Below, one piece after another: positions 16,285-26,600 of a stretch of DNA of 42,249 bases. The position numbers and the translations under genes were made by a program. The DNA comes from an uncultured Collinsella sp. Its GTDB lineage: Bacteria; Actinomycetota; Coriobacteriia; Coriobacteriales; Coriobacteriaceae. The notes beneath the pieces are model-generated. The model made no database searches. It saw only the letters and a list, made by a program, of their open reading frames with translations, and had not been told where the DNA came from. Within the stretch, counting starts at the first letter, position 1; the number at the start of each line of letters is the position of its first letter. The DNA is taken from contig CAAEOL010000056.1 in the NCBI GenBank assembly GCA_900757595.1, positions 1 through 42,249 on the forward strand. The letters are read 5' to 3'.

Positions 16285-16515
16285 TTTACCAATGCGAACC
16301 ATTTGTATTGATTATCTTTATCATGAACATCCCCATCCCCGCCATGGGCCAACATGGGCAAAATCACCCGCTTTGCCTCCACTCAACCGCCATATCTACC
16401 TCAACTAAATCGATTTACCAAACCGTTCAGCCGACAATTCAGCCGCCGGCGCAAAATCGAAACAAAGCCGGCGCATACTGGTAAACGCTTGACACTGTTT
16501 TATCAGTTTTACCAA
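16285..16515 (+). promoter_or_regulatory. fbp upstream region with repeated TTTACCAA motif
   Basis: TTTACCAA occurs three times (16285-16292, 16414-16421, 16508-16515). An inverse near-copy TGGTAAA at 16479-16485 pairs with the last one. Between them lies TTGACA (16489-16494), a perfect -35, though no -10 at the right spacing is clear. GGTAAACGCTTGAC at 16480-16493 resembles a catabolite-responsive element in 11 of 14 positions. Together this suggests sugar-dependent repression of the phosphatase gene. Confidence 0.35.
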
Positions 16516-16534
16516 CCATATCGGAAGGTGTTTC

Positions 16535-18451
16535 ATGGTCGCATTCGATCGCAATCCGCAAGACTTCAAGTATCTGCGCCTGCTGTCGAGACAGTTTCCC
16601 ACCGAGCAATCCGCGTTTACCGAGATCATCAATCTCTCGGCCATCCTCAACCTGCCCAAGGGCACCGAGCACTTTATGAGCGACCTGCATGGCGAATACG
16701 AAGCCTTCATGCACATCCTCAACAACTGCTCGGGCGTCGTACGCGAGCATGTCGACGAGATCTTTGGCGACACGCTCACCTTTTATGAAAAGGGCGAGCT
16801 GTGCACGCTCATCTACTACCCGCGCGAGAAGATCGAGCTGGTCCGCAGCCAGCACGAGGACTCACCTACCTGGTATAAAACCATGCTCGACCAGCTTATT
16901 GTGGTTGCCCGCTCGCTTTCGAGCCGCTATACCCGCTCCAGGGTGCGTAAGGCCATCCCGCGCGATTACGCCTACATCATCGACGAGCTGCTGCACACGC
17001 ATCCGGACGAGAACAACTATCGCGTGCGCTATCACGAGCGCATCGTGGAGTCCATTCTGGAGACCGCCAGCGCCGACGACTTTATCGAGTCGCTTGCCTC
17101 GCTCATCAAGCGCCTGGCCGTCGACCACCTGCACCTGGTGGGCGACATCTTCGACCGCGGCGGCGGCGCGGCCAAGATTATGGACCGCCTGCTCACCTAC
17201 CATTCGCTCGACATCCAGTGGGGCAATCACGACCTGCTGTGGATGGGCGCCGCTGCCGGCGAGCCCGCCTGCATCGCCACGGTGCTGCGCAACAACCTGC
17301 GCTACGATAACTACGAGATTCTCGAAAACGACTATGGCATCTCGCTACGCGAGCTTGTCGCCTTCGCCGACGCCGCCTATATCGCCGGCGAGCCCATCAG
17401 CCCGCTGATCAAAGCCATCAACGTCCTGCTCTTTAAGCTCGAGGGCCAGATTATCCAGCGTCACCCGGAGTTCGACATGGCCGACCGCCTGCTGCTCGAC
17501 AAGGTCGATCACGACGCCGGCACGGTCACCCTCGCCGACGGCAGCGTATGGCCGCTCACGACCAACGACTTCCCCACCGTCGATCCGACGGACCCCTACA
17601 CGCTCACACCCGAGGAGCAGCACATCATCGACAAGCTCGTGTCCGAGTTTGTCACCGCCGATCACCTACATCGCCACATCGATTTCCTCTATACCCACGG
17701 CTCCATGTATAAGGTCGCCAACGGCAACCTGCTGTTCCATGGCTGCGTGCCGCTCAACGAGGATGGTACCTTTAGCAGCATGAACTGCCTGGGCACCTGG
17801 CACGCAGGCCGCGATTATCTCGATTTTTGCGACCGCATCGCCCGCCGCGCCTGGCGCGTGGGCGACCGCGACGCCCTCGACTGGATGTGGTACCTGTGGA
17901 TCGGCTTTAACTCACCCGCCAGCGGACGCCTGGTGCGTACCTTTGAGCGCGCCTATATCGCCGATAAGAGCACCTGGGTCGAGCCGATGGACCCGTACTT
18001 TACGCTAACCAAGTCGCCCTCGGTCTGCGACGACATCATGCGCGAGTTCGGCGTTGCCCCCATGGCCTGTTCGCCGACCGGTCACATCATCAATGGCCAT
18101 ACGCCCGTCAAGACTACCAAGGGCGAGCAGCCCATCCGCGCCAACGGCAAGCTGCTGGTCATCGATGGCGGTTTCTGCCGCGCCTACCACCCCAAGACGG
18201 GCATCGCCGGCTACACGCTTATCTCCAGCTCGCGCGGATGTCGCCTTAAGTCGCACCAAGCCTTTACCACGGTTGCCGAGGCACTTACCCGCAACGTGGA
18301 CATCGAGAGCGAGACCAATCGTTTTGACCAGGCCGACCGTCGCCGCATGGTGAGCGACACCGATACGGGTGCCAAGATCCGCAGCCAAATCCAGGACCTG
18401 CGCCAGCTGCTCGATGCATATAGAAACGGTGCTATCGAGGAGCGCGCCTAG
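16535..18451 (+). CDS. fbp: Fructose-1,6-bisphosphatase, class III
   Basis: A 638-aa enzyme of the Firmicutes-type class III family, which dephosphorylates fructose 1,6-bisphosphate in gluconeogenesis. It has the calcineurin-like metallophosphatase motifs FMSDLHGE (about residue 47), LVGDIFDRGGG (about 202) and WGNHDLLWMG (about 228), plus FHGCVPLNEDG and NGHTPVK further on. Length and order match the Bacillus-type enzyme. GGAAGGTG precedes the ATG. The upstream region holds candidate operators. A GtrA gene follows 78 nt downstream after two short GC hairpins. Confidence 0.95.
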   Translation: MVAFDRNPQDFKYLRLLSRQFPTEQSAFTEIINLSAILNLPKGTEHFMSDLHGEYEAFMHILNNCSGVVREHVDEIFGDTLTFYEKGELCTLIYYPREKIELVRSQHEDSPTWYKTMLDQLIVVARSLSSRYTRSRVRKAIPRDYAYIIDELLHTHPDENNYRVRYHERIVESILETASADDFIESLASLIKRLAVDHLHLVGDIFDRGGGAAKIMDRLLTYHSLDIQWGNHDLLWMGAAAGEPACIATVLRNNLRYDNYEILENDYGISLRELVAFADAAYIAGEPISPLIKAINVLLFKLEGQIIQRHPEFDMADRLLLDKVDHDAGTVTLADGSVWPLTTNDFPTVDPTDPYTLTPEEQHIIDKLVSEFVTADHLHRHIDFLYTHGSMYKVANGNLLFHGCVPLNEDGTFSSMNCLGTWHAGRDYLDFCDRIARRAWRVGDRDALDWMWYLWIGFNSPASGRLVRTFERAYIADKSTWVEPMDPYFTLTKSPSVCDDIMREFGVAPMACSPTGHIINGHTPVKTTKGEQPIRANGKLLVIDGGFCRAYHPKTGIAGYTLISSSRGCRLKSHQAFTTVAEALTRNVDIESETNRFDQADRRRMVSDTDTGAKIRSQIQDLRQLLDAYRNGAIEERA

Positions 18452-18529
18452 CCCCGCCTGCGGGGATTGGCTAAACTTGCTGAGTTCGTCATCCCCGCGG
18501 CGCTCCGGCGCCACCCTAAGGCAGGTACC

Positions 18530-18925
18530 ATGCAAAAGCTCCTTGCGCAGATCATGAAGTTTGGCGTCGTCGGCGTCGTTGCCACCGTCATCGACTTTGG
18601 CATCATGAATCTGCTCCACTACGGTCTGGGCCTCAATATCCTGATTGCCAATACCAGCGGCTTTATCGTCTCGCTCATCTTTAACTACGTCGCGAGTATG
18701 AAGTACGTGTTTGCGCACAAGGAGGGCATGAGCCGCCGCCGCGAGTTCATTATCTTTGTCGTGCTGTCCGTGATCGGCCTGGCGCTCAACGACGGTATCG
18801 TGCTGGCGCTCAACGCCGGCCTGGGGCTCGAGGCCAATATCGCCAAGATTTGCGCCACCGCGCTTGTTATGGTCTACAACTTTGTGACCCGAAAGATCTT
18901 CCTGGAGGGCGACGAGACAAAATAG
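18530..18925 (+). CDS. GtrA-family membrane protein
   Basis: A 131-aa protein with four predicted membrane helices and the GtrA signature (FGVVGVVATVIDFGIMNLL at the first helix; FNYVASMKYVF between helices 2 and 3; YNFVTRKIFLEG at the end). GtrA proteins are thought to move undecaprenyl-linked sugars across the membrane for glycosylation of envelope polymers. The ATG at 18530 with AAGGCAGG in front is preferred over a TTG at 18467, which would add 21 residues of non-membrane sequence without a ribosome site. A paralog follows at 19146. Confidence 0.85.
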   Translation: MQKLLAQIMKFGVVGVVATVIDFGIMNLLHYGLGLNILIANTSGFIVSLIFNYVASMKYVFAHKEGMSRRREFIIFVVLSVIGLALNDGIVLALNAGLGLEANIAKICATALVMVYNFVTRKIFLEGDETK

Positions 18926-18946
18926 TTCGACACCTCTGAAGCATTA

Positions 18947-18999
18947 CGGCACCCACGGACGACGCGCACTCAGCGCAGTATCGTCCGTGGGTGCCGCTC
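18947..18999 (+). terminator. Long hairpin terminator after first GtrA gene
   Basis: A perfect 16-bp stem (18947-18962 with 18981-18996) and an 18-nt loop. It is followed by CTCGTTT, a weak T-tract, yet the stem strength and position after the stop support termination. Confidence 0.6.
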
Positions 19000-19008
19000 G
19001 TTTACGGG

Positions 19009-19047
19009 CAAATTTTCAACGTTTGCGGATTAGCTCTTGAAAATTTG
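19009..19047. repeat. 11-bp AT-rich inverted repeat
   Basis: CAAATTTTCAA at 19009-19019 and its exact reverse complement at 19037-19047 flank a 17-nt spacer, in the leader region of the second GtrA gene. It could be an operator or a leader hairpin. It stands out as AT-rich in a GC-rich setting. Confidence 0.5.
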
Positions 19048-19145
19048 ACGAGTTCGTATAGTTCTTGGCAAAAACCTTACGTTTCCCTTCCAAAAGCCCT
19101 AAAGTATCTCCTTGCTCGATTCATCAACGCATTGGATGTGATTAC

Positions 19146-19553
19146 GTGCGCAAGGCACTGGCACAACCTCATACCAAGCAGTTTCTCAAGTTCGCTGTCG
19201 TGGGTCTTATCTCCTTTGGCATCGACTGGGGTATGCTCATTGCGCTCGTCGAGCTGTTCCACCTCGACTTTTTGATGAGTACCACAGTCTCGTTTATCAC
19301 GTCCGTCGTGGTCAACTACTGGCTCAGCATGAAGTACGTGTTCGACCACCGTGAGGGCATGAGCCGCAAGCGCGAGTTCACGATCTTCACCATCCTGTCG
19401 GTGATTGGCCTGGGTCTCAACGACCTGTACATGTTTGTGGGCGTCACGTTTTTGAGCATCGGCTACCAGGCCATGAAGGCAATCGCAACGTTCTTGGTCA
19501 CCTGGTACAACTACTTTAGCCGTCGCTTATTCCTCGAGGGCGCGCAGTCGTAG
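19146..19553 (+). CDS. GtrA-family membrane protein, second copy
   Basis: A 135-aa paralog of the preceding GtrA gene, with four membrane helices and matching stretches: FLKFAVVGLISFGIDWGML, VVNYWLSMKYVFDHREGMSRKREF and WYNYFSRRLFLEG. The two copies share the MSRxREF basic loop, which points to duplication. The start is uncertain: GTG at 19146 gives the length expected from the paralog, whereas a TTG at 19065 would add 27 residues that do not look like protein. The ribosome site (GGATG) is weak. A strong terminator follows. Confidence 0.75.
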   Translation: MRKALAQPHTKQFLKFAVVGLISFGIDWGMLIALVELFHLDFLMSTTVSFITSVVVNYWLSMKYVFDHREGMSRKREFTIFTILSVIGLGLNDLYMFVGVTFLSIGYQAMKAIATFLVTWYNYFSRRLFLEGAQS

Positions 19554-19578
19554 ACGGCCCAACATAATCTCGCTTCGC

Positions 19579-19612
19579 AGCCGGTTGGAATTCACGTTCC
19601 AACCGGCTTTTT
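19579..19612 (+). terminator. Rho-independent terminator
   Basis: A perfect 12-bp stem (19579-19590 with 19597-19608) and a 6-nt loop, running into TTTTTGTTTG. It ends the second GtrA gene. Confidence 0.9.
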
Positions 19613-19651
19613 GTTTGCCGAGAGACCCGGCGACCCAGTCCTCTACGCATG

Positions 19652-19692
19652 AAAAACGGGCGGCTCGGATGTTGGTCCGAACCGCCCGTTTG
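19652..19692 (-). terminator. Rho-independent terminator of the DUF4430 operon
   Basis: On the minus strand, AAACGGGCGG...CCGCCCGTTTTTC forms a long stem with one mismatch and ends in a run of five T. It lies 20 nt after the stop of the small DUF4430 gene, so the riboswitch-controlled operon ends here. Confidence 0.85.
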
Positions 19693-19711
19693 GCGCGCCA
19701 TGTCGAGGCCT

Positions 19712-20605
19712 CTAGCCCGTTACGTAATACCACACGACGGTGTCGCCATTCTTGAGAATGTAATTGCTGCAGGCGGTATTGGGCGTTTTGCCGTTAACGG
19801 AGTACATCCAGCCGCTCGTGCCGCCGTGTTCCTTCTCGGCCAAACCGCCAATCGCGGCAACATAGGTACCATACGACGAAGGGCGCGCATTGATAGAAAG
19901 TCCCAACGCACACAGCGCGTCGTAAGGAGTTGCGCCCTCATTGAAGGTGAACGTGCCGCCAGAAGAGACAGGGTTACCCACGGCGCTCGATGTGACCGAG
20001 ACCGTCACCGTGACGACGTGGCTAGGCTGCTGCGAGCCGCCCTGATCGCCCGTAGAGGCGCCGCCGCCGTTGGATGCAGAACCACCGCCGGTCGTCGAGC
20101 CAGCGCTCGAAGATGAGCCGTCAGAAGCGCTTGATCCGCCAGTGGACCCAGAATTCTGCGAACCCGATTTATCCCCGGACTTCTTGCCGCCTTTGCCTTC
20201 GGACTTCTTCTCCTTCGAATCCTTGTCAGACTTCTTGTCCGAAGATTCAGACTTGTCCTTGGAATCAGATTCATCCGAGTCCTTGGACTCGGAGTCCACA
20301 GCGTCAGAAGACGAGGAGCCCGCTGCCTCCGTCTTGCGAGAGGCGGTAGAGCCAGAGCCGGCAACGCTTTTCCCCGCCACGGCCCGAGCGATCCAATCGA
20401 TGGACCAAGCACCGCTGGAAGAAGGTTGGACAAAACCCAGCGACACAACGATCAAGACGATGCAGACGGCTGTCAGGACGCCAACAAGCGCCTTGCGCCG
20501 AGGGGCGGACGCCGCCGAAGCGGCGCCCTTTTGCTTTGCATCGTCAAGCTGAATGAACGACGAGTCGGGCTGCTTGGACTCGGCGTCCTGTGGCTTATTG
20601 GACAC
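19712..20605 (-). CDS. Membrane-anchored DUF4430 protein (intrinsic-factor-like domain)
   Basis: About 297 aa. There is a short cytoplasmic N-terminus, one membrane helix (ALVGVLTAVCIVLIVVSLGF, about residues 39-60) and a long extracellular linker rich in Ser, Asp, Lys and Gly (about 85-190). A C-terminal DUF4430 domain covers about 200-297, with FTFNEGATPYDALCALGLS, GTSGWMYSVNG and ILKNGDTVVWYYV. DUF4430 is the fold of the C-terminal domain of intrinsic factor and transcobalamin, which contributes to cobalamin binding. The stop codon of the large upstream gene abuts this one; GTG at 20605 has AGGTGAGG before it and is preferred over GTG at 20614. It shares the operon and the cobalamin riboswitch of the large gene. 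A role as membrane-side acceptor of a corrinoid is inferred. Confidence 0.8.
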   Translation of the reverse strand: MSNKPQDAESKQPDSSFIQLDDAKQKGAASAASAPRRKALVGVLTAVCIVLIVVSLGFVQPSSSGAWSIDWIARAVAGKSVAGSGSTASRKTEAAGSSSSDAVDSESKDSDESDSKDKSESSDKKSDKDSKEKKSEGKGGKKSGDKSGSQNSGSTGGSSASDGSSSSAGSTTGGGSASNGGGASTGDQGGSQQPSHVVTVTVSVTSSAVGNPVSSGGTFTFNEGATPYDALCALGLSINARPSSYGTYVAAIGGLAEKEHGGTSGWMYSVNGKTPNTACSNYILKNGDTVVWYYVTG

Positions 20606-20614
20606 TGCCCTCAC

Positions 20615-23600
20615 CTACCGACGCTTGGTAAACACGAACACACCGATGACGGCGAGACCGATCACGCCGGCCGCCACGCCAACAATGGCGAGCGGGTTGA
20701 AGCCAGACTCCTGTGCCGGAGCAGCAGCGGACTTCTTAGCAGCGATCGTAGCAGACGAGCCCGTATCGGACTTGTCATCCTTCTTGCCGGACTTATCGGA
20801 ATCCTTCTTGGAATCCTTATCGTCCTTGGTCTCGGTCGTGGTGGTCGTGGAGACCGGCTTCTGACCCGGCGAGACAGCACCGCCGGACTGCTGCCCGTTC
20901 GTACCGTTGCCAGATCCGGAGCCGCCATTGCCGCCAGAACCGCCGTTGTTGTCAGCGGCCTTCTTGATCCACTTGGCATACAGCGTCATATCAGCCGTCA
21001 CCGCAACGCTAAAGTCATACGCCTTTGTACAAGCTTCATCGGTGTACCAACCAGCGAAAGTATAGCCCTCGCGCGTCGGATCGGTCGGCTTGCTGACGGT
21101 CGAGCCCGAAGCGGGGGTCTGACCATTGACCGACGAGCCGCCCTGAGCATCAAACTTGACGCGATGTGCCTGAGATTTCACACAGAAGAGATGGCCCGAA
21201 TCGTTGGTGTAATACAGATTGCCAAACTGATCGCAGACAACCGAAGCCATGCAATAGTTGGCATATCCAGAACCGGGAACGAACACCTCGGTTGCCTCGG
21301 CATCGCCCAGCTTGTACATGTACACGCCACCGCCGGTAGTGTAGTTAGGCCAATTGCCCTTGGCGCCGTTCAAGGTGAAATATACGTACGTCTCGCCATC
21401 ACGTGTTGAGACGAGCGGCGTGCCCTTGGACTCAAAGCCAAGCTCTTCGCCATCGGCCTTCGTAATCTGCTTCACACTCATATCGGAGAGGTCAATGATC
21501 GAAAGCAGACCCTTAGCCGTAGCCTTGGCCTTGGCCTTAGCCTTAGCCTTCCAATTGTTCACGGTTGTCCCGCCAATAAAAGCATACTTACCACTGAAAA
21601 CGGGCGTCGAAGTCGAATAAGCGGCAAACTGAACTTTCGCGGCCTCAGTAATGGAACCATCGGAACCAATGGTCAGCTTGTGCAACGTACCATCGTCGCG
21701 CGTAACAGCATATATATAGCCGTCATGAACGGTAAGCGCCGAACGGATGTTGCCACCAGACAGCTTAATCGAACCAACAAGCTTTGACAGATCGGCAGAA
21801 TATACGCGCACCTGGCCATAGTCGCCGCCAACGACATAGTAGCCATTTACCATCAGGCCGCCAGACCAGTAGTAACCTCCGTCAGCGACGGAGGCGCTAC
21901 CGGCGATGGCGCCCGTGTGAATATTGATGCGCCTGACCGTACCGTTTTGCACGTCATTGCCATTGCCAGACCAATAATCAAGGGTGTTGATATAGACGTA
22001 GTCGCCGTCAACGGTCAACGAAGACAGGTTCTGCTTCGTAAACGCATCGGAATACCAAAGCGTCTCAAACGTTTTCGCCGAAACAGCCTGCAGATAGCCG
22101 CCGGAAAGCGGAATCACGATGATGCCCTGCGCAATAACGGGACGGCAGGTGCTATCCATGGAAGAGCCAAGCTCAAGGGACCGCACGACGGAGCCCGTCT
22201 CGGGGTCAACCTCGTTGAGGACCGCATTCCACGTCTTTCCACCCCATACCGAAGCGCCCGTGACTAGGTACACCTTTCCGTTCGCGACAATGGGGTCAGA
22301 CGCAGAGGCGCTTGCGCCTGCCTTCTGCTGCTCTTCGGTCAGAAGGTTAAGTGCCCATGAGGGCGTATCGGTCTTTGTCGTAGGCGTCAGGGCATCCGTT
22401 GCGGATCCCGAGCCACCGTTCGCAAAGCCATTCCATGCCGTATCGACATCGGGATGCTCCGTTCCGGGATTGGTAGCAGGAGCCGTCGAGGGCTTTTGCG
22501 TGCCGTCACCCTTAACATAACGGAACTCGACGCAATCGCCGTTCTTGAGGTAGTAGCTCGGAGCACCGACGCTCGCGTAGCCGTTGTTCACAAAGAACGA
22601 CCAGTAGCTGTACGGCGCGGCGCTCGTTGTGCTCAGCACGCGGCCATCGGGCATCGTCGCACTCGTAAGACCCCATGCATTTGCTTCGAGGTTCGTACAA
22701 CCGGCAGCCGTCATAAGCTGCTCGAGCACCGACTCGGCCGTCGTGTCTTCGTCGGCGGGAAGCGTAAGCTCGGTCAAGGGCACCACCGATTGCTCGGTGT
22801 AGTTGCCGCCGGCGTCACTTGCGGAAACGCCCGTGACCTTGGCCGTCACCGCAATGGTCTTGCCCTCGTTCGGGTTGTCGAGCCCCGTCGTTCCCTTGAC
22901 GTTTACCGTCGCAGAAACATCCAAGCCGGCAAGTACCGCGTAGTCCGAATTGTCGGGATAGCGCTCGGCATAACGGACAAAACGCTCACTCTTCAGACGG
23001 CCGCTAATCGTGACTTTCGTGTTGTATTCGGGCTGAGTGAGGATAAGGTTCTCATGCGCGATAACCCTCGGTTTGCTCGACTTGAGCAAACGATAGGTGT
23101 TCTCCGTGCCACCGGGGAGCTCGCTAAACACGAAGCCGTAGTGGCCTGCAGCCTCTTCGGAGGAATAGCACCAGTTAACCGCATATCCCTGACCGTACAC
23201 CTTCAACGGCGCATGCAAGTTCCCCGTTACATTGGACGCATCCTGCCCGTCAAGAATTCCCTGAGAGAATGTTGACTTTGCAAGGCTCAGGTGGAACAGC
23301 TCGGCATCGAGCTCGCCCTGATCCTGCGGAGCAATCGCAAAATCGAGGGTCTTACTAGCCGTGACCTCGGCGTTCGACTTGTCGGTCACCGTGAGGGTGA
23401 TCTTGGTCTTCGCCGCCTCGGTGCCAGGCAGCGGCTGATAGACCGTGCCCTTGTAGCCGTTGAACGTAATGTCATCGGTGCTGGCAGAGTACTTGACCTC
23501 GTAATACTTGCCGTCGATATTGAGCGTGCTCGTGCGCGGCATCTGCAGGTCGGCGGTCAAGCCGTCCTTGTTGGCGACCGCGTCGGTGCCGGAGTACTTG

Positions 23601-26600
23601 ATGTTGTCGTAGGTAAAGGCCGCATCGACCTTTGCCTGCAGCGCCTTCTTGTCGGCGGCGACCTTCTCGGGATCACCCTTGACGGTCACGGTGAAGTCGT
23701 GCGAGCCGGCAAGCTTGATGTCGCCGCTCGTAACCGTAACCTTGGCGGTCAGCGTCACGTCGCGATCGCTCGATGCGCGCGAAACCTTACCCGTCTTATC
23801 TTCCCAGCTATACCCAGAAACAAACAGGCGCTCGGTGTCGGAGCTTGTCCATTCAACAGAGAATTTCTTTGCGGAACCCGCCTTGTACGGAAGCGTGACA
23901 TTTTGGGTCACGCCATCGGCGGACTCGCCCGCCGCGTAGCCAATCTGCAGGGATTCGGCAGCACTGTCAAGAAGGTCTTGCAGTTTAGCCTCGTCCCAAG
24001 CAACCTGCACGGACTTGTTGGGCAGGTAATACTCGGTCTTGCCATCGCGCGACAGTTCAAACGCCACATCGGCGTTACGCAGACCGTCGATGTTGTAACC
24101 GGTGTAGTTGTTGGGGTCAATGAAGAAGAACGTCACATTACCATTGGTCTTATCCTGGGCGTCGGAGATACCGACCGTAGCCTTGGCGTCCTCGGCCTTA
24201 AAGGCAACGCCGCCCTCAGAGACCTTGACGTCAATATCGGTGAAGCCCAAATCGGCAAGCTGCGCCTTCAGCGCGTTATTGACGTTGCCGCCCTTGGCGC
24301 TGTAGTCAACAACGATCTGCTTATTGGCATCGTTGAGCTTTTGGACTGCAGCCTCGAGCGAGCCCGCGGCGATAACCTTGTTGGCGGAGACGAGCTCGAC
24401 CGTCGAGCTGCCGCTCGTGGCGACAGCCTTCAGATACTTGCCCGCGGCAGAAGCCGAAACAGTCGCCTCGGCGCCCGACATATCGGGCAGCAGCGTCCAG
24501 TCGGCCGCCGGAGTCTTCGCGTCGTCGGCCGCATACCAGGCAACAGTCGCCTGGTCGGTGACATCGATACCGTTGGTGGCCGAACCGTCGGCGCGCTTGG
24601 CCTGCGCCGTCGCCTTGACGCTATCGCCCGAGACGAGATGGGTCGAATCGCTATTGATCTGCGGCGTAGTGGTCACGCGCAGCAGGTTATACTCCCCCGC
24701 CGCGGTAACGCTGTCCGACGAAACCCATTCAACCGTGTTGTCGAGAGCGCTCGCCGTAACCTTAATCTTCTTGCCGACAAGCGCATCCGTAAGAGTCAGG
24801 CTGCCATCGGTCGTATCGATGCCGTCGGTGAGCTCGGTCCAATCGGCATCGCCCTCGCCCTTGGCATACCACGCCATGGTGAGTTCGGCATCCTCGGGCA
24901 CGTCCTTGGTCGAGCCCGACCAGCTACCCGGAACCTGTACGCTCGGTGTGATCTTTGAGCCCACGCTGAGCGTAACGTTCTTATCGGCAAGCTCAATGCC
25001 CGCCAGCTTGTACTGGCCCTTAAGCGTCACGGGGCCGAGCGGGGCAACGGACTGCGTGCCGCCGTAGGAGCTCTTCTTCTGCGTGCTGGAGACGGTATTT
25101 TCGCTCGTCACCTTCACGCGCAGGTACTTGCCAGCATAGGCGGCGTCAACGGTATAGGCGGCCTCGGTAGCACCGGGGATATCGGTATAGGCGGAGTCGT
25201 AGCTCGAGCTGCTGTTTGCATACTGCCACTGGTAGGTCACGTTATCGGTGCGGTCGATATAGTGATAGTTGGAGCCGTCCTTTTTGCGCACCTTAGTCTT
25301 GAGCGTATCGCCTACGTGCACGCCATTGGTAGCGGGAGAACCCTCGAACTGCACGTCATAGAGCTCCACTTGGCCCGCGACGGAAACGGGACCCACCGCA
25401 TAGTACGGCTTCTGCTCGCCGTAGCCGCCGTTGGCCTTGGCCACGACGTAGTAGCCCTTAAGGGCGGCGGTCACCGTCAGGGTGTTACCGGTCTCACCCT
25501 TGATAGGCGTGTCGCACTTGCTTGCGGTGTTCGAGGTGCCCTTATACCACTGCCACGTGACATGCGAATCGGCGGTAACGTCGGTGGAACCCGCCTTGGC
25601 GGTCGCCGTAATCGTGGAACCAACCTCGACTTTGCCCGAAGTCGGGCTCATAGTCACGCTCGTAACATTAATTGAACCGGTAGCCGCAACGAGAGCGCCC
25701 GTGTTGTTGGCCATGCTCGAAGAGCCGATCTTCGAGGACACCTTGCACTTGAGGTACTTGCCACCTAAAGCGTCGGTAAGCTCGAGGGTCTCACCCGTGG
25801 CACCCGCAATGTCGGTATACGTGCCACTCTTGGTGTCAGAGCTCTGCCACTGATAGTTGAGCTTGCTCGCGTCGACGAACGCGCCGTACGCGCCGCCCTT
25901 CTCCTTAGCGCGGGCCTTAGCGGTATCCCCCACCGCAAAGACGCTCGTGCCGTCCTTGGTATTGATGATGGACACGGCCGAAATCTCGACCGCACCGGCC
26001 TGTTTGACCTTGCTGGAAGTGGTCTTGTTCACCGTGTTGACGCCAGCGTTGGCCTCGACCCTGATGTACTTGCCCTCAAGGTCGTCGCCCACCACAAGCG
26101 TTGCACCCGTCTCGCCCTCGATCTTGGTAAAGCCCGAGTACTGCGAGGTGGAGGCGGACCACGTGTAGGTAACCTTGGCGTCGGCGGGGGCTTGCTGATA
26201 ATAGCTTATGTACGGAGTCGCCGTCAGGGTGTCGCCTATGCTCGGCGTGTCGCTACTCAGCTTGACGTTGTTAAGCTCCATCTGCCCGGCACCCAGCACG
26301 GGACCGGGGATGTTGTTGGCATTGATACCCGAGCCGGAAGAAACGGACGGACCATAGTAGTCCTTGCCATCAACCGTTACCTTGCAGATGAAGTATTTGC
26401 CTTCCATCGCGGCGGTGACGGTGAGGGACTGCTCGTGGCCTACGACCTCGGTGTAGTCGGCGACATTGCTACTGGCCCTAGTCGTACCGGCGAGCCAGGT
26501 GTAAGTCCAGGTGCCGGGATTGGCAACGGACTCAGTCGAAGTGCCGTACCAGTCGTCCTCGACCTCATCGTACATATTTGCCCAAAGCGTCTCACCGGCC

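Noticed and set aside
16489..16517. Full sigma-70 promoter for fbp
   Set aside because: TTGACA is perfect, but no acceptable -10 occurs at 16-19 bp, so only the -35 is reported as part of the region.
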